NCBI RefSeq assembly: GCF_030035675.1
Contig: NC_084481.1
Coordinates: 234,328,927-234,392,926, forward strand
Direction of reading: 5' to 3'
DNA: 64,000 nucleotides
From: Rhineura floridana
Lineage: Eukaryota > Chordata > Lepidosauria > Squamata > Rhineuridae
The number at the start of each line of letters is the position of its first letter. Positions within the stretch are counted from its first letter, which is position 1. Positions 52,274-61,455 of this stretch are shown here, one piece after another. Both the position numbers and the translations under genes were made by a program. The notes beneath the pieces were generated by a model. The model did not search any database. It saw only the letters and a program-made list of their open reading frames with translations, and was not told where the DNA came from.

Positions 52274-52532
52274 ACTATATGGTAATGCACTCCAACAGCA
52301 GATGTTTCCTCAGATCAGATCTGCAGAAAGAGGTACCTTGCACTTTGTTATGCTTTCCACTGCTAAAATTTACCTATTTTGAAAGTGCTCACATGTACCT
52401 TATCTGCTAGCTCTCCCATTCCAAATGTGCCAGAGAGAATTCCAAACCAGGGTGTAGTTGTCCAGGGTTCCAGGGAGAGCACAGACCCCTTACTTTTGGG
52501 GGAGCAGGGCCGCAGCCAGGTCCCTATGTATG

Positions 52533-52670
52533 AGCCAATCAGCATAAAGGGGAAGTGGGTTAGCCACTGAGAAGAGTCCTTGTCCTTTCATGCTGACTGG
52601 AGCCAATCAGAGTGAAAGGAGGCGAGTCAGCCACTGAGAAGACTTCTTCCCTTTCATGCGTATTGGCTCC
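52533..52670 (+). repeat. Two tandem 68-bp units
   Basis: Units start at 52533 and 52601, each with agccaatcag...aaagg, agccactgagaaga, cctttcatg. Each begins with a CCAAT motif. Confidence 0.8.
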
Positions 52671-52929
52671 TACTGAACTGTTGTAGTGGGGAGTGGCCTC
52701 AGAGATAACACCAAGAGCAAGGGAAAGTGGGAAGAGGTGTGAGGGGGCCTGGTGAGACTGCTGAAGGGACCCTGCACTTCTGAATTTGCCACAACGCTGA
52801 TCATGAGCTCCCATTCACTGAGAAATCAGCTTGAACGTCCTGGACCGTTAACATTTTGTCCAAATCCCACACGCCAGTCAGACAGAGCAACAACTTTAGC
52901 GATGACCCACAGCAACCAGACAGCAAGCC

Positions 52930-53548
52930 CACCGTGCTATTAATTTTATTAAGAATTTTTAAACCACTTTTCAACAAGAAGTTTTCAAAGCAGATTACAT
53001 AATACAGCAACAACTTCAACATCCTTCAATTTCCCCCTCCCCATGCTTATGTTACTCTGTAAATTACTATAATGCTTTTTTCTTGATGATGTGAGGTGTT
53101 TAATCAGAAGCAAGGGGGCTTGGTTAATTTTTAAAAGATGACTGTATTTTCAAAAACTTCTCTGTGAGCAAGTTCACAGTTCTGAAAGCAATCCAAGTGA
53201 CCTTATGTGCCCCAAACCCTCTGGATTTAGCATCTGAAGTCAACTTCTCTAACTATAAAAGAGGGCCTTCAGAAAGTGGCCATACTTCTCAGGAGGATCC
53301 TGTGCTGCATTCCAAGAGCATTGTAGTCTCATTTTATGGAAGGGGCCACAGCTTAAGCGCAGATGGTACGCCGTGCATCCATTAAGCTGTAGCACTGTCA
53401 TTTAGCAGATCTCCAAAAGCCAAGGCTGCAAAGGGCCTCCTTGAGATGCTGCAGCCGCTGTGTAGACAGCAGTGGACTTCAGTAATCACTGCTCCGAGTC
53501 CGTAAGTATCACAACATTTTTTAAAAGACCAATGATGCGGCACTGCCT
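52930..53548 (-). other. DMAC2L: Probable DMAC2L 3' UTR and poly(A) signals
   Basis: On the minus strand, after the stop, ATTAAA occurs at 53104-53099 and AATAAA at 52950-52945, the latter followed by a G/T-rich stretch (about 52935-52905). The sequence just before AATAAA (about 53010-52951) looks like a sense L2-type LINE tail. Confidence 0.5.
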
Positions 53549-53663
53549 TTATGGCAAGTCCAATTCCAGCTGCAGCGCTGGCATTGATTGCTTAAGTATC
53601 TGTGCAGTAGCATCCTTCTCTTTTATTCCAGGTAGATCACTCAGGAACAGATATTCCAGTTTA
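53549..53663 (-). CDS. DMAC2L: DMAC2L coding exon 4 and stop
   Basis: The acceptor is a C-run followed by CAG (53665-53664 is the AG). One base completes S163 and 37 codons plus TAA (53551-53549) follow, ending LQLELDLP. Confidence 0.94.
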
Positions 53664-56600
53664 CTGGGGGGGGGGAAATAAAGATTTCATTGAGCAAAAA
53701 CTGTTGACTGCTATGGAAGGCAAGAGGCAGCCCATTTATAAAAAAGCACATTGAACAGTACATGGGGGGGGATATCCCCCATGGTTTCAGATACAGCATG
53801 TGCTAGCCAACGAGGTGCCCTCCAGCCATTATTGGACTACACCTTCCATCATCCCTGGCCATGCTGACTGCGCTGATAGGAGATGAAGTCCAACAACATC
53901 TGGAGGACACCATATTGGCCACCTCTGGGCTATCCCTGGGTACGAAGAATGCACAAAGAACACAGTTTACAAGTAAGAGACATATTAAGCCCAGGGTTCT
54001 GTCTGCATGTACTGCTGAACTTGCGCATCTAAAGAAGAGAGGCACATCTGACTTGACTCACAATTAGGCTACACACCCCAGTTGTTTTAAAATGCAAGTA
54101 TCTTCCCTTTTTGGAGCAATTCTCTGTAGGCATTGCCTTCCCTTCTTTCTCTGGAACAGGGTAGCCAAGGCGGTGCCTTCCAGCCACATTGCTCCCATCA
54201 TCCCTGATCACTGGCTCGGCTGACTGAGGCTGATGACCATTTTAGTCCACCAATCTATGGAGGGCCCCACACTAGTTATCCCTGCTCTTGAGGCTGCTGA
54301 TCCACAGAAATGGGGTCCCCTCGGTGACACCAGACCAACAAGCTATAGGACAGAGTAGAAACACATTCACTGTTCTGCCGATTCCAGTGCGTCTCCACCT
54401 CTCTCTTCTGAAAACGGGGGCACATGACGCTCGTCAAACCCCACCTCTTTTTACTGTAAAACCTGGTGGGATCAGCTTGAGTGCATTTTCTTAAAAGTTC
54501 AGCTTCAAAGAGATTTCGCAACTGATCCAGCAGATCAATCCATTCCCCCTCCAGGTGTGCCTAGAAACCCTTTGATCTGATGACTAGTGTGTTCACAGCC
54601 CTAATCCCCACTTTACACCAAGGTAGCCCAACAGGAACATCTGTGAACACTCGTCTAGAGCCCAATCAATTAGGCTGGAAAAAGTGGTTTAGCTTTTCCC
54701 AAGTCTCATTTTTGTGTGAGTCAGGGAGAGAGACCTTCCTGGAGATTGCAGCTGGAAAGGCAAAGGGCCCCCTGCCCCCAGCTGCAATCTCCAGGAATAT
54801 TAGTCCCCCTTCCCCCCCCCCGCAACAATGAGGCTTGAAAAAAGCCTCTATTTCTTTTTAAAGGGGCATATTTGAAGTCTAATTGCAGCAGGATGAGGGA
54901 TCAGGACAGTAGCTGGGGAGACGGCTGAGGGGGCGGCTATTCCCTAAATATTTTTATTAAAAAATTAATTTATTACAGAAAAATCCCCCCACTTTTTTTG
55001 GTCCCCATCCCCCCAAATTTTAGGCTGGTTACAGCCCTGGGAGGGGTGTTTTAAGGGGGTAGTGTGCCGATGAAGAGATGACAGCTTCCTCTCGGCTGTA
55101 ACACCCCCCTCCTCAATGCTGCAGTTAGGCTTCAAAAAAGGCCTTCTGTTGGTTCCAACACAAGGATTCTTCCAAAGGTAATTTCAACAAGGGGAGGGGG
55201 GCCCAGCTGACAGACACATGCCTGCGGTGCTGCCGTGGTGACAACCCATGGTGTGAAAGTCATGCATCTTTTGCATTGGCTCTGAGAAACAGCAGAGTCC
55301 ATGCAACAAACTTGTCTGTAGAGTAAAACAGAGTTGCCCTTAGTGGCTTGCACACCTGAGCTTATGCAGTGCAACGATGCCTTTGTCCGTAACGTTCCCA
55401 CAGGATACTATCCACAGGCGCAGAAGGCTTTTCTGCAGGTTGGGAGTCTGGCTGAGCTGCTGCAAACACTCGTCATGGATGTACATGCACTTGCAAAGTC
55501 TCATTTCTTCAACATGCTCCAGGCCATCTGAAACGGGCAAAACGTCAGTGTCTAAGAGAGGAGGCTCGTTACACAAACACATGCCTGATGAACTACCATT
55601 CTTGTCCACGTGCTGACTTCTGTCACGGCTTCCAAGAATGGTGGTTACTGGAGTCTTGGTGCCGACAGATGCTATGGGTCTAGAGCAGCCTTCTCCAAGC
55701 TGATGTTCTGGCTAGGGCTGACAAGAGCTGTAGCCCAGAACATCTGGACAGCACCAGGTTGGGGAAGGCTGTTCCAGAGCAGGGGCTTTCATCACTGGAG
55801 GCAAAAGGGTCACATGCAACTTCTTAAAGGTGTGCATGTGTTTTGCGGCTAGAGATGTGAAGGCCGGGGGGGGGGGAGCAGAAAATTGGGTGCAGGGGAA
55901 AAAAATCTGGAAAAAAACTAGCCCACCCAAAAAAAATTTTTCCAGGTTAAAAGTGACATCAGAGAATTGGGAAAACAGAAACCTCTGTCGAGAAACTCAT
56001 CTGGGATTCCTGAAAGAAAACTGGTTGAGTCTCAACTACTTACCTAAATAATCAAATCCCTTGGACATGATGCAAGATTCTGTGGCGTTAATGGCTTGTA
56101 TCTTATATTTCTCTAGTGGCCCTGTTGGGAGTCCGTTGTAATCTTGCTGCCACTTCTCAGAGCCCTGGTAACGCACCAGTGCCCCACACCGGAGCAGCCA
56201 TTCTGACGCGGCTCTGTCTGGGCCGACGGCCTGGATCCGTTCGTAGTCCACCCTGTTAAGGAGGAGACACAGCCGGTCCTTTCAACACCATGCAGTAGCA
56301 TCAAACCACACAAGCAAGCGGAGGGGAGACAGCTGAGGGCCAAACTAGACTGGACGTTAAATGCACATCTGCATTTGGGGGGCAAGTTTCAAAAATGCAA
56401 AAAGCATTGGGGAGGCTTAAATTAATGGGGATCACAGCAAGAGCTAAGAGGGAATGAGGCCCTTTTGTCTCCTTCTGTGGTCCTGAGGAAAGCACTCCTT
56501 TCAAGCTGGTCCATACTGTTTGTTGGGGGAGACCCCGTTGGCTGAAGCGCTGCTGTTATTTGCATCTTTTTAAAACAACAACAGCCCCTGCTTGCGTTTA

Positions 56601-58716
56601 GCAAAGATGCATTAAGATCACATCTAGTTTGGCCCTGGTGGTCATAAGAACATAAGAAGAGCCTGCTGGATCAGGCCAGTGGCCCATCTAGTCTAGCATC
56701 CTGTTCTCACAGTGGCCAACCAGGTCCCAGGGGGGAAGCCTGCAAGCAGGACCTGAGTGCAAGAACACTCTCCCCTCCTGAGGCTTCCGGCAACTGGTTT
56801 TCAGAAGCATGCTGCCTCTGACTAGGGTGGCAGAGCACAGCCATCATGGCTAGTAGCCACTGATGGCCCTGTCCTCCATGAATTTGTCTAATCTTCTTTT
56901 AAAGCCATCCAAGATGGTGGCCATTACTGCATCTTGTGGGAGCAAATTCCATAGTTTAACTATGCACTGAGTAAAGAAGTACTTCCTTTTGTCTGTCCTG
57001 AATCTTCCAACATTCAGCTGCTTTGAATGTCCACGAGTTCTAGTATTATGAGAGAGGGAGAAGAACTTTTCTCTATCCACTTTCTCAATGCCATGCATAA
57101 TATTATACACTTCTATCATGTCTCCTCTGACCCGCCTTTTCTCTAAACTAAAAAGCCCCAAATGCTGCAACCTTTCCTCGTAAGGGAGTCGCTCCATCCC
57201 CTTGATCATTCTGGTTGCCCTCTTCTGAACCTTTTCCAACTCTAGAATATCCTTTTTGAGATGAGGCGACCAGAACTGTACATAGTATTCCAAATGCGGC
57301 CACACCATAGATTTATATCGGCTGTTTTATTTTCAATACCTTTCCTAATTATCGCTAGCATGGAATTTGCCTTTTTCACAGCTGCCGCACACTGGGTCGA
57401 CATTTTCATCGTGCTGTCCACTACAACCCCGAGGTCTCTCTCCTGGTCGGTCACCGCCAGTTCAGACCCCATGAGCGTATATGTGAAATTCAGTTTTTTT
57501 GCTCCAATATGCATAATTTTACACTTGTTTATATTGAATTGCATTTGCCATTTTTCCGCCCATTCACTCAGTTTGGAGAGGTCTTTTTGGAGCTCTTCGC
57601 AATCTCTTTTTGTTTTAACAACCCTGAACAATTTAGTATCATCGAGTACATGTTGTGCATCAAGGAGGTCAGTCCCCACGAACATCTCCAATTAAAAGAC
57701 CTTACAGGTAGCTCGACTTGGGAAGACTTGGGGGGCTGCCTGCCAATTGAAGCAGGAAACATTGCGTTCAGTGGAGTATAAAGCCGTTTCATCTGCTCAA
57801 AGACTTTCTCTACCCCAGAAATTGTGTGCTGAAAAAGAACGGAACCTAGATTTTCTGTGAATGTTTTGGCTTAATCCAAATCAAAACAGTCTGTGTCTGT
57901 ACTCGCTCGCATTCATCCCTTTAACCTGTCCCTTCCCTCTCACCTCCTCTTCCAAGGGTCTCCTGCATCATTTGCCTTTATTGCCATTTCATGCTGACTT
58001 AAAAGGGAACTCACACATGCATGCTCCTCTCTGAATAGCTGTGACATCAAGAGCTAGTGCACACGTTCAGAGGTAATAATCCCCTTGGGACCAAGGCACA
58101 GAAAGGTCAGGGGTGAGGAAACTCTTCTGGGCTGAAGTCCATACTAACCCAGTGGAAGGCTGTCACAGACCACATTCAAGCAGTGGGTGGGGCCAGGCCC
58201 ACGCACACTCACAGACATTTAAGAGACATGACAAAGCTAGGCCCCATGGAAACCAAAGCATATATTCAGTTCTTACTAACTTCACTCAAGTCTTACCTTT
58301 CATTTCTTCATAGACTTTTTAGTAAACCTGGTTTTAACAACCCTGAACAATTTAGTATCGTCGAATACATGTTGTGCATCAAGGAGGTGCATCAAGGAGG
58401 TCAGCATTTTCTACTCTGCTTTGACCTTGCAGAGGAAGGAGTTGCAGATAGGGCAAAGGGCAAACTGCACAACTGCTTCAAAGCCCTTTCTCCTCCCCAC
58501 TGAACAGCTGATGGTACCCACAGGGCTTGAGGAATTTTGGCTCTCCACCCATGCTGTGGGTTCCCCCGTCCCTGAGGTGAGGATCACATTCCTGAATGCT
58601 CACACTTACTTGTTGAAAACTGCGTTAAGCCATCCCCAAAAATTCCTGCACGTGTCACAAGACGGCAGCTTCTTTAAGATGCCTGCTTGACGTGTCAAAG
58701 CTCCAATCAACATCAT
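53549..58716 (-). CDS. DMAC2L: DMAC2L (ATP5S, ATP synthase coupling factor B), complete coding region
   Basis: DMAC2L, also called ATP5S or factor B, is a mitochondrial leucine-rich-repeat-like protein linked to the ATP synthase. Four coding exons on the minus strand (58716-58610, 56252-56044, 55527-55356, 53663-53549) join in phase to 200 residues, the length of the human protein. The start is the first of two ATGs (MM, as in human). Residues 1-36 form the mitochondrial import region (ILKKLP, FWGWLNAVFNK). Residues 37-105 include VGPDRAASEWLLRCGALVRY and LPTGPLEKYKIQAI; residues 106-163 include GLEHVEEMRLCKC, SCGNVTDKGI; residues 164-200 start KLEYLFLSDLPGIKEKD. Several hallmark stretches are identical to human as I recall it. 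The gene is divergent from L2HGDH and convergent with CDKL1. Confidence 0.96.
53809..53935 (+). repeat. Palindromic hAT-like MITE
   Basis: gaggtgccctccagccatta, ctacaccttccatcatccct, ggccatgctgactgcgctga, agtccaacaacatctggagg. Confidence 0.8.
54158..54283 (+). repeat. Palindromic hAT-like MITE, decayed
   Basis: cagggtagccaaggcggtgc, catcatccctgatcactggc, gaggctgatgaccattttag and ...agttatccctg at the end, consistent with CAGGG / CCCTG termini. Confidence 0.75.
54736..54797. repeat. Perfect 20-bp inverted repeat hairpin
   Basis: Arms ttcctggagattgcagctgg (54736-54755) and its exact complement (54778-54797) are separated by 22 bases. No mismatch; not part of a MITE I recognise. Confidence 0.95.
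55356..55527 (-). CDS. DMAC2L: DMAC2L coding exon 3
   Basis: Acceptor ...gtttcag, donor gtgtgc. Two bases complete D106, 56 codons follow (residues 107-162) and two bases start S163. Confidence 0.95.
55528..56043 (-). other. DMAC2L: DMAC2L intron 2
   Basis: A decayed palindromic MITE at 55686-55772 (cagccttctccaagctgatg paired with ggttggggaaggctg). Nothing else recognised. Confidence 0.5.
56044..56252 (-). CDS. DMAC2L: DMAC2L coding exon 2
   Basis: Acceptor ccttaacag, donor gtaagt. One base completes K36, 69 codons follow (residues 37-105) and one base starts D106. Confidence 0.96.
56643..57643 (-). mobile_element. CR1 LINE, 5'-truncated
   Basis: About 1 kb of the same CR1 subfamily as 11.6-15.0 kb. 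Coding runs on the minus strand in a frame from about 57640 (VVKTKRDCEELQKDLSKLSE, MGSELAVTDQERDLGVVVDS) to KTADI near 57320. A short deletion near 57318 shifts the frame (the other copy reads KTADIIIPLYKSM), and the frame resumes in 57308-56850 (VQFWSPHLKK, FMEDRAISGY). It keeps the TC unit missing from the larger copy. It breaks off right after the start of the FADD motif. Confidence 0.92.
57612..57672 (+). repeat. Segment spanning the CR1 truncation junction, source copy
   Basis: About 32 bp of CR1 (ttttaacaaccctgaacaat, ttagtatcatc) plus about 29 bp of flank (gagtacatgttgtgcatcaa, ggaggtcag). The same join is found at 58331-58404. Confidence 0.9.
58241..58500 (+). repeat. Unclassified dispersed repeat B, internally replaced copy
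   Basis: Shares ends with 31845-32240 (ggaaaccaaagcat, cttcactcaagtctta, cttcatagactttt at the left; cttgcagaggaaggagttgc, caaagccctttctcctcccc at the right), but the middle is missing and filler DNA lies at 58331-58404. Confidence 0.55.
58331..58404 (+). repeat. Duplicated CR1-junction segment (filler copy)
   Basis: Repeats the 57612-57672 segment with two substitutions and an internal 13-bp tandem gain (tgcatcaaggagg twice). Confidence 0.9.
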
Positions 58717-58723
58717 TCAGCTT
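58610..58723 (-). CDS. DMAC2L: DMAC2L coding exon 1
   Basis: Acceptor ctttttcag, then seven 5' UTR bases, ATG at 58716-58714 followed at once by a second ATG. Thirty-five codons and two bases of K36; donor gtaagt. Confidence 0.94.
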
Positions 58724-59854
58724 CTGAAAAAGAAATAGGTTACAATAAGGGCAGTTTAGGGGATTCACGTTCAAAGAATTATAGATGTCATTTGTTGGTA
58801 GGTTGCTTTTAACTCTAAAAAAGCAATACATGAACAAAGGAGTCTGAAAGTTAAAATGCACTAATAATAAAGGTCCTTCACACTTACATAACTAATTTCA
58901 AGGATTCAAAAAGCTTCTCATATGTTGTCCCAGGAATCCTTAGAACAGGTTTGTGCAACAATATAACAATGTAACTGTTAAATCGGGAACAAATGGCAAT
59001 TTACTTAGTCTGGATCAAACCTGTAAATTTCTAAATTATGCACCAACTAGATTCACAGGGGTGGGCAATATTTTTCTGTCAAGGGCCAAGTTTCCTCAGA
59101 AGTAATCTTTCAGGTGCCGTATGCAATTGTAGGCAGAACCACAGCCACCAAGAAGCAGAGCTAGTGACCACCAGTTCTCTCCATTTGGCTCACTACCAGG
59201 CTGTGGCATGTATACAACATCGCGTGTAGAGCAGGTAGAGGTGCAGCTGGATCGTTAGCTCATGTAGCCAATTGCTGCAGAAACCAGGATTGAACTCCCT
59301 GTGCATCAACTAATGGGCAGGGAGTTCAATCCTGCTTGGTTCAGGCACGCAAGCAAGTTCCCCGTAGGAAACTCGGCTGAGCACCAGAACCCTGCAAAAA
59401 GCAGGATTAGACTCCCCATGCATCCCCTGATGGCCACAATGCTGAATCTTGCTCGGTCGCTATCTCCCCCACACCTCACTTGCGCAGGTTAGACTCCCCA
59501 GTCTTGCCTGGGAAGTGACAGGGGGCTATGGGGGATATGTCCAGTCTTTAGCCAAGCATACAGGATTACAAATTAAGAATATAAGAGCAGTGGTTGCACT
59601 GGATTAGGCAACAGCCTCATCTAGTTCAGTATCTTGCTTTCAACAGGGGTTGGCCAGGTGCCCACAAGATGGAGATGAAGACAGCAGTCCCCTCCACCTG
59701 TTGCCACTCATCATCCGGTATTCAGAGCAACTCTGACCAATTTGTGTGTGTGTGTGGGGGGGTGCGCGCACATGTGTGATGGCTGCCCCCTGTCCCAATG
59801 CTTGCACTTACCTGGCAATAAAGCCCAGTGAACTAATTTAGCTATCCTGGGGAA

Positions 59855-60150
59855 AGGCCACAACTCATTAGTGGTAGAGCACATGCTTTGTATGTCAAAG
59901 GACCCAGGTTCAATCCCTGAGTTGCTGCCGTTGGTGGAGGAAGCTATAGCCTTCTAGAGGTTGTTGGACTCCAACTCCCATCAGCCCCAGCCAGCCACGG
60001 TCGATAGAAAGAGAGAGATGACAGGAGCTATAGTCCAGCAACTTCTGAAGGCCTACAGATTCCCCCATCCCTGGTTGCTGCCGGTCAGTGTCAACAATAC
60101 TGAGCTAGTTGGACTCCCAAGGTCTGGCTTAATATAAAACAGCTTCCTGT
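59855..60150 (+). repeat. tRNA-derived SINE split by a MITE
   Basis: SINE head (aggccacaactcattagtgg, gagcacatgctttg, B-box ggttcaatccc) to 59928, MITE 59929-60073, SINE body resuming at 60074 (gttgctgccggtcagtgtca) to about 60150. Confidence 0.88.
59929..60073 (+). mobile_element. hAT-like palindromic MITE with 8-bp target duplication
   Basis: Inserted in the SINE with duplication GTTGCTGC (59921-59928 and 60074-60081). Right terminus ...cccatccctg, internal arms ttgttggactccaactccca and aggagctatagtccagcaac. This copy gives the insertion signature for a family with at least a dozen members in the window. Confidence 0.82.
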
Positions 60151-60292
60151 GTTCATAACTGAGCTGATTACCCTCAAATAATAATGATAACAACCAAATA
60201 ATTTATACAGCACTTTTTAGCGCATTCAAAGCCTCCCGTAGGCATCTTTTCAGTGGTCCTAACAACCACCACCCTGCAGGGTAGGCCAATTA

Positions 60293-60382
60293 GGCTGCAA
60301 TCCAACACACACTCACCTGGGAATAAGTCCCACTGAACCCAATGGAGCTTACTTCTGAGTAAACATGTATTGGATTGCAGCC
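60293..60382 (+). repeat. Palindromic MITE, clean copy
   Basis: Starts ggctgcaatccaacacacac and ends atgtattggattgcagcc; the interior (aataagtcccactgaaccca, gagcttacttctgag) is also inverted. About 90 bp. Confidence 0.9.
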
Positions 60383-60497
60383 TTGGGTATCCCAACTTTG
60401 CAGACAGAAGCCGAGTCTGAAGGAGTTTTCACTCTTTACCCTACAAAAACGAGTGAAAATTAACATGTGAGGAACTTGCAATAATAATCCTGTTATA

Positions 60498-60692
60498 GTT
60501 ATTATTATTATTATAGATAAGATAGATAATATATATATATATTATCTGAACAGGGTGGTTTCTAACAGATGCTATTGGAGGTCGCTGATTCATACATAGG
60601 GTCGCCATAAGTCGTGATCGACTTGAAGGCACGTAACAACAGCAAGTTATTATCATCATCATCACCATTACCATTACCATCGTCATCATCGA
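60498..60692 (+). repeat. (ATT)n and (AT)n tract, BovB/SINE tail, (TCA)n-like tract
   Basis: 60498-60541 is ATT/AT simple sequence; 60542-60645 matches the end of BovB (ctgaacagggtggtttctaa, gggtcgccataagtcgtgat, cttgaaggcacgtaacaac); 60650-60692 is a TCA/CCA-type tract. Confidence 0.85.
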
Positions 60693-61194
60693 TTCGATTT
60701 GTTACCCGCCCTCCTCCCTAAAGTCCCAGGGCGGGTCGCAACCATTTCCTATTACAGCGTTAAAAGCAGTTTAATGCAAATTATCATGCAGCTTGCTGTG
60801 GGAGAACTGGGAGCGGCGGGGCGCCAAAAACCCTCAAGTCTGGAAGCGCCCCGAGCAACGGCGGCTCGCCTGAAGGCCTCCGATAACTCCCGGGCAAGAG
60901 GCGGGCAAGAGGAGGCCGGGGCCGGCCAGAAAGCGAGGCCTATGCCACCCCGGGGCCTTCCGCGCACCCAGCCGCCTTCTCTCCCTCCCAGCAGCAGGGG
61001 CTCGAGGCGCGCAGGCAGCGCGGAGGGGGTGTGGGCGGCGGGGCTTCGTGCGCAGTTCGGGCGCTCAAGGCTCGGCCTCTCAGGGGCGAAGGGGTCTCCC
61101 CACAGAGCGGAGTTGGGAGGAACATACGCGAGACGCGCCCCGAGCCAGCGCCCCTCGGTGCGGAAGGAGCGGAGGAGTGGCGCGGCTCGCTCAC

Positions 61195-61270
61195 CTCAGT
61201 CCGGCCGCGGCTCAGCCAGTCGTGGCAGGCCCAGCCCTCCTCCTCCTCGCCCTGGTGCCTTTTGGGCCTC
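61195..61270 (-). other. DMAC2L: Predicted DMAC2L 5' UTR exon
   Basis: On the minus strand ...ggccggactgag is followed by a good donor (gtgagcgag) at 61194, inside the CpG island. This would splice to the acceptor at 58724. The 5' limit is arbitrary. Confidence 0.45.
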
Positions 61271-61339
61271 TAGAGGGCGGAGAAAGAGCGGGGGAAGGAG
61301 GAGCCGCGGCTGCCGCGCTTGCTGCCCTCAAAGACCGAC

Positions 61340-61455
61340 ATGGTGCCGCTCTGGATCCGGGCCGGGGGCCGGGCCTGGCGGCGGCACCACCACTGCTACC
61401 CCGAGGCTCGCGTTCTCGCTGCCCGGCCTCTCAGCGGCAGCCGCCGCCAGAAGAG
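61340..61455 (+). CDS. L2HGDH: L2HGDH coding exon 1
   Basis: ATG at 61340 in the context gaccgacATGg, 38 codons and two bases of codon 39, donor gtgagg. The first residues MVP match human. Confidence 0.88.

Larger units (their letters stand above)
49027..53548 (+). other. Region between the convergent CDKL1 and DMAC2L stop codons
   Basis: CDKL1 3' UTR starts at 49027; no canonical poly(A) signal is near, so its end is undetermined. A 35-bp tandem duplication lies at 49318-49387, a CR1 fragment at 49800-50935, repeat A copy 2 at 51003-51345, palindromic MITEs at 51990-52110 and 52161-52273, and 68-bp tandem units at 52533-52670. Nothing recognised in 49388-49799, 51346-51989 and 52274-52532. 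DMAC2L 3' UTR occupies about 52930-53548 on the other strand. Confidence 0.6.
53664..55355 (-). other. DMAC2L: DMAC2L intron 3
   Basis: Two palindromic hAT-like MITEs (53809-53935 and 54158-54283) and a perfect 20-bp hairpin (54736-54797). Nothing else recognised; 54284-54735 and 54798-55355 have no repeat I know. Confidence 0.5.
56253..58609 (-). other. DMAC2L: DMAC2L intron 1 (coding)
   Basis: CR1 (56643-57643), a duplicated CR1-junction segment (57612-57672 and 58331-58404) and repeat B copy 2 (58241-58500). Nothing recognised in 56253-56642 and 57673-58240. Confidence 0.6.
58724..61194 (-). other. DMAC2L: DMAC2L 5' UTR intron
   Basis: Contains a small inverted and direct repeat cluster (59275-59500), a SINE split by a hAT-like MITE (59855-60150), a palindromic MITE (60293-60382), simple repeats and a BovB-type tail (60498-60692). 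Nothing recognised in 58724-59274 and 59501-59854. Confidence 0.55.
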
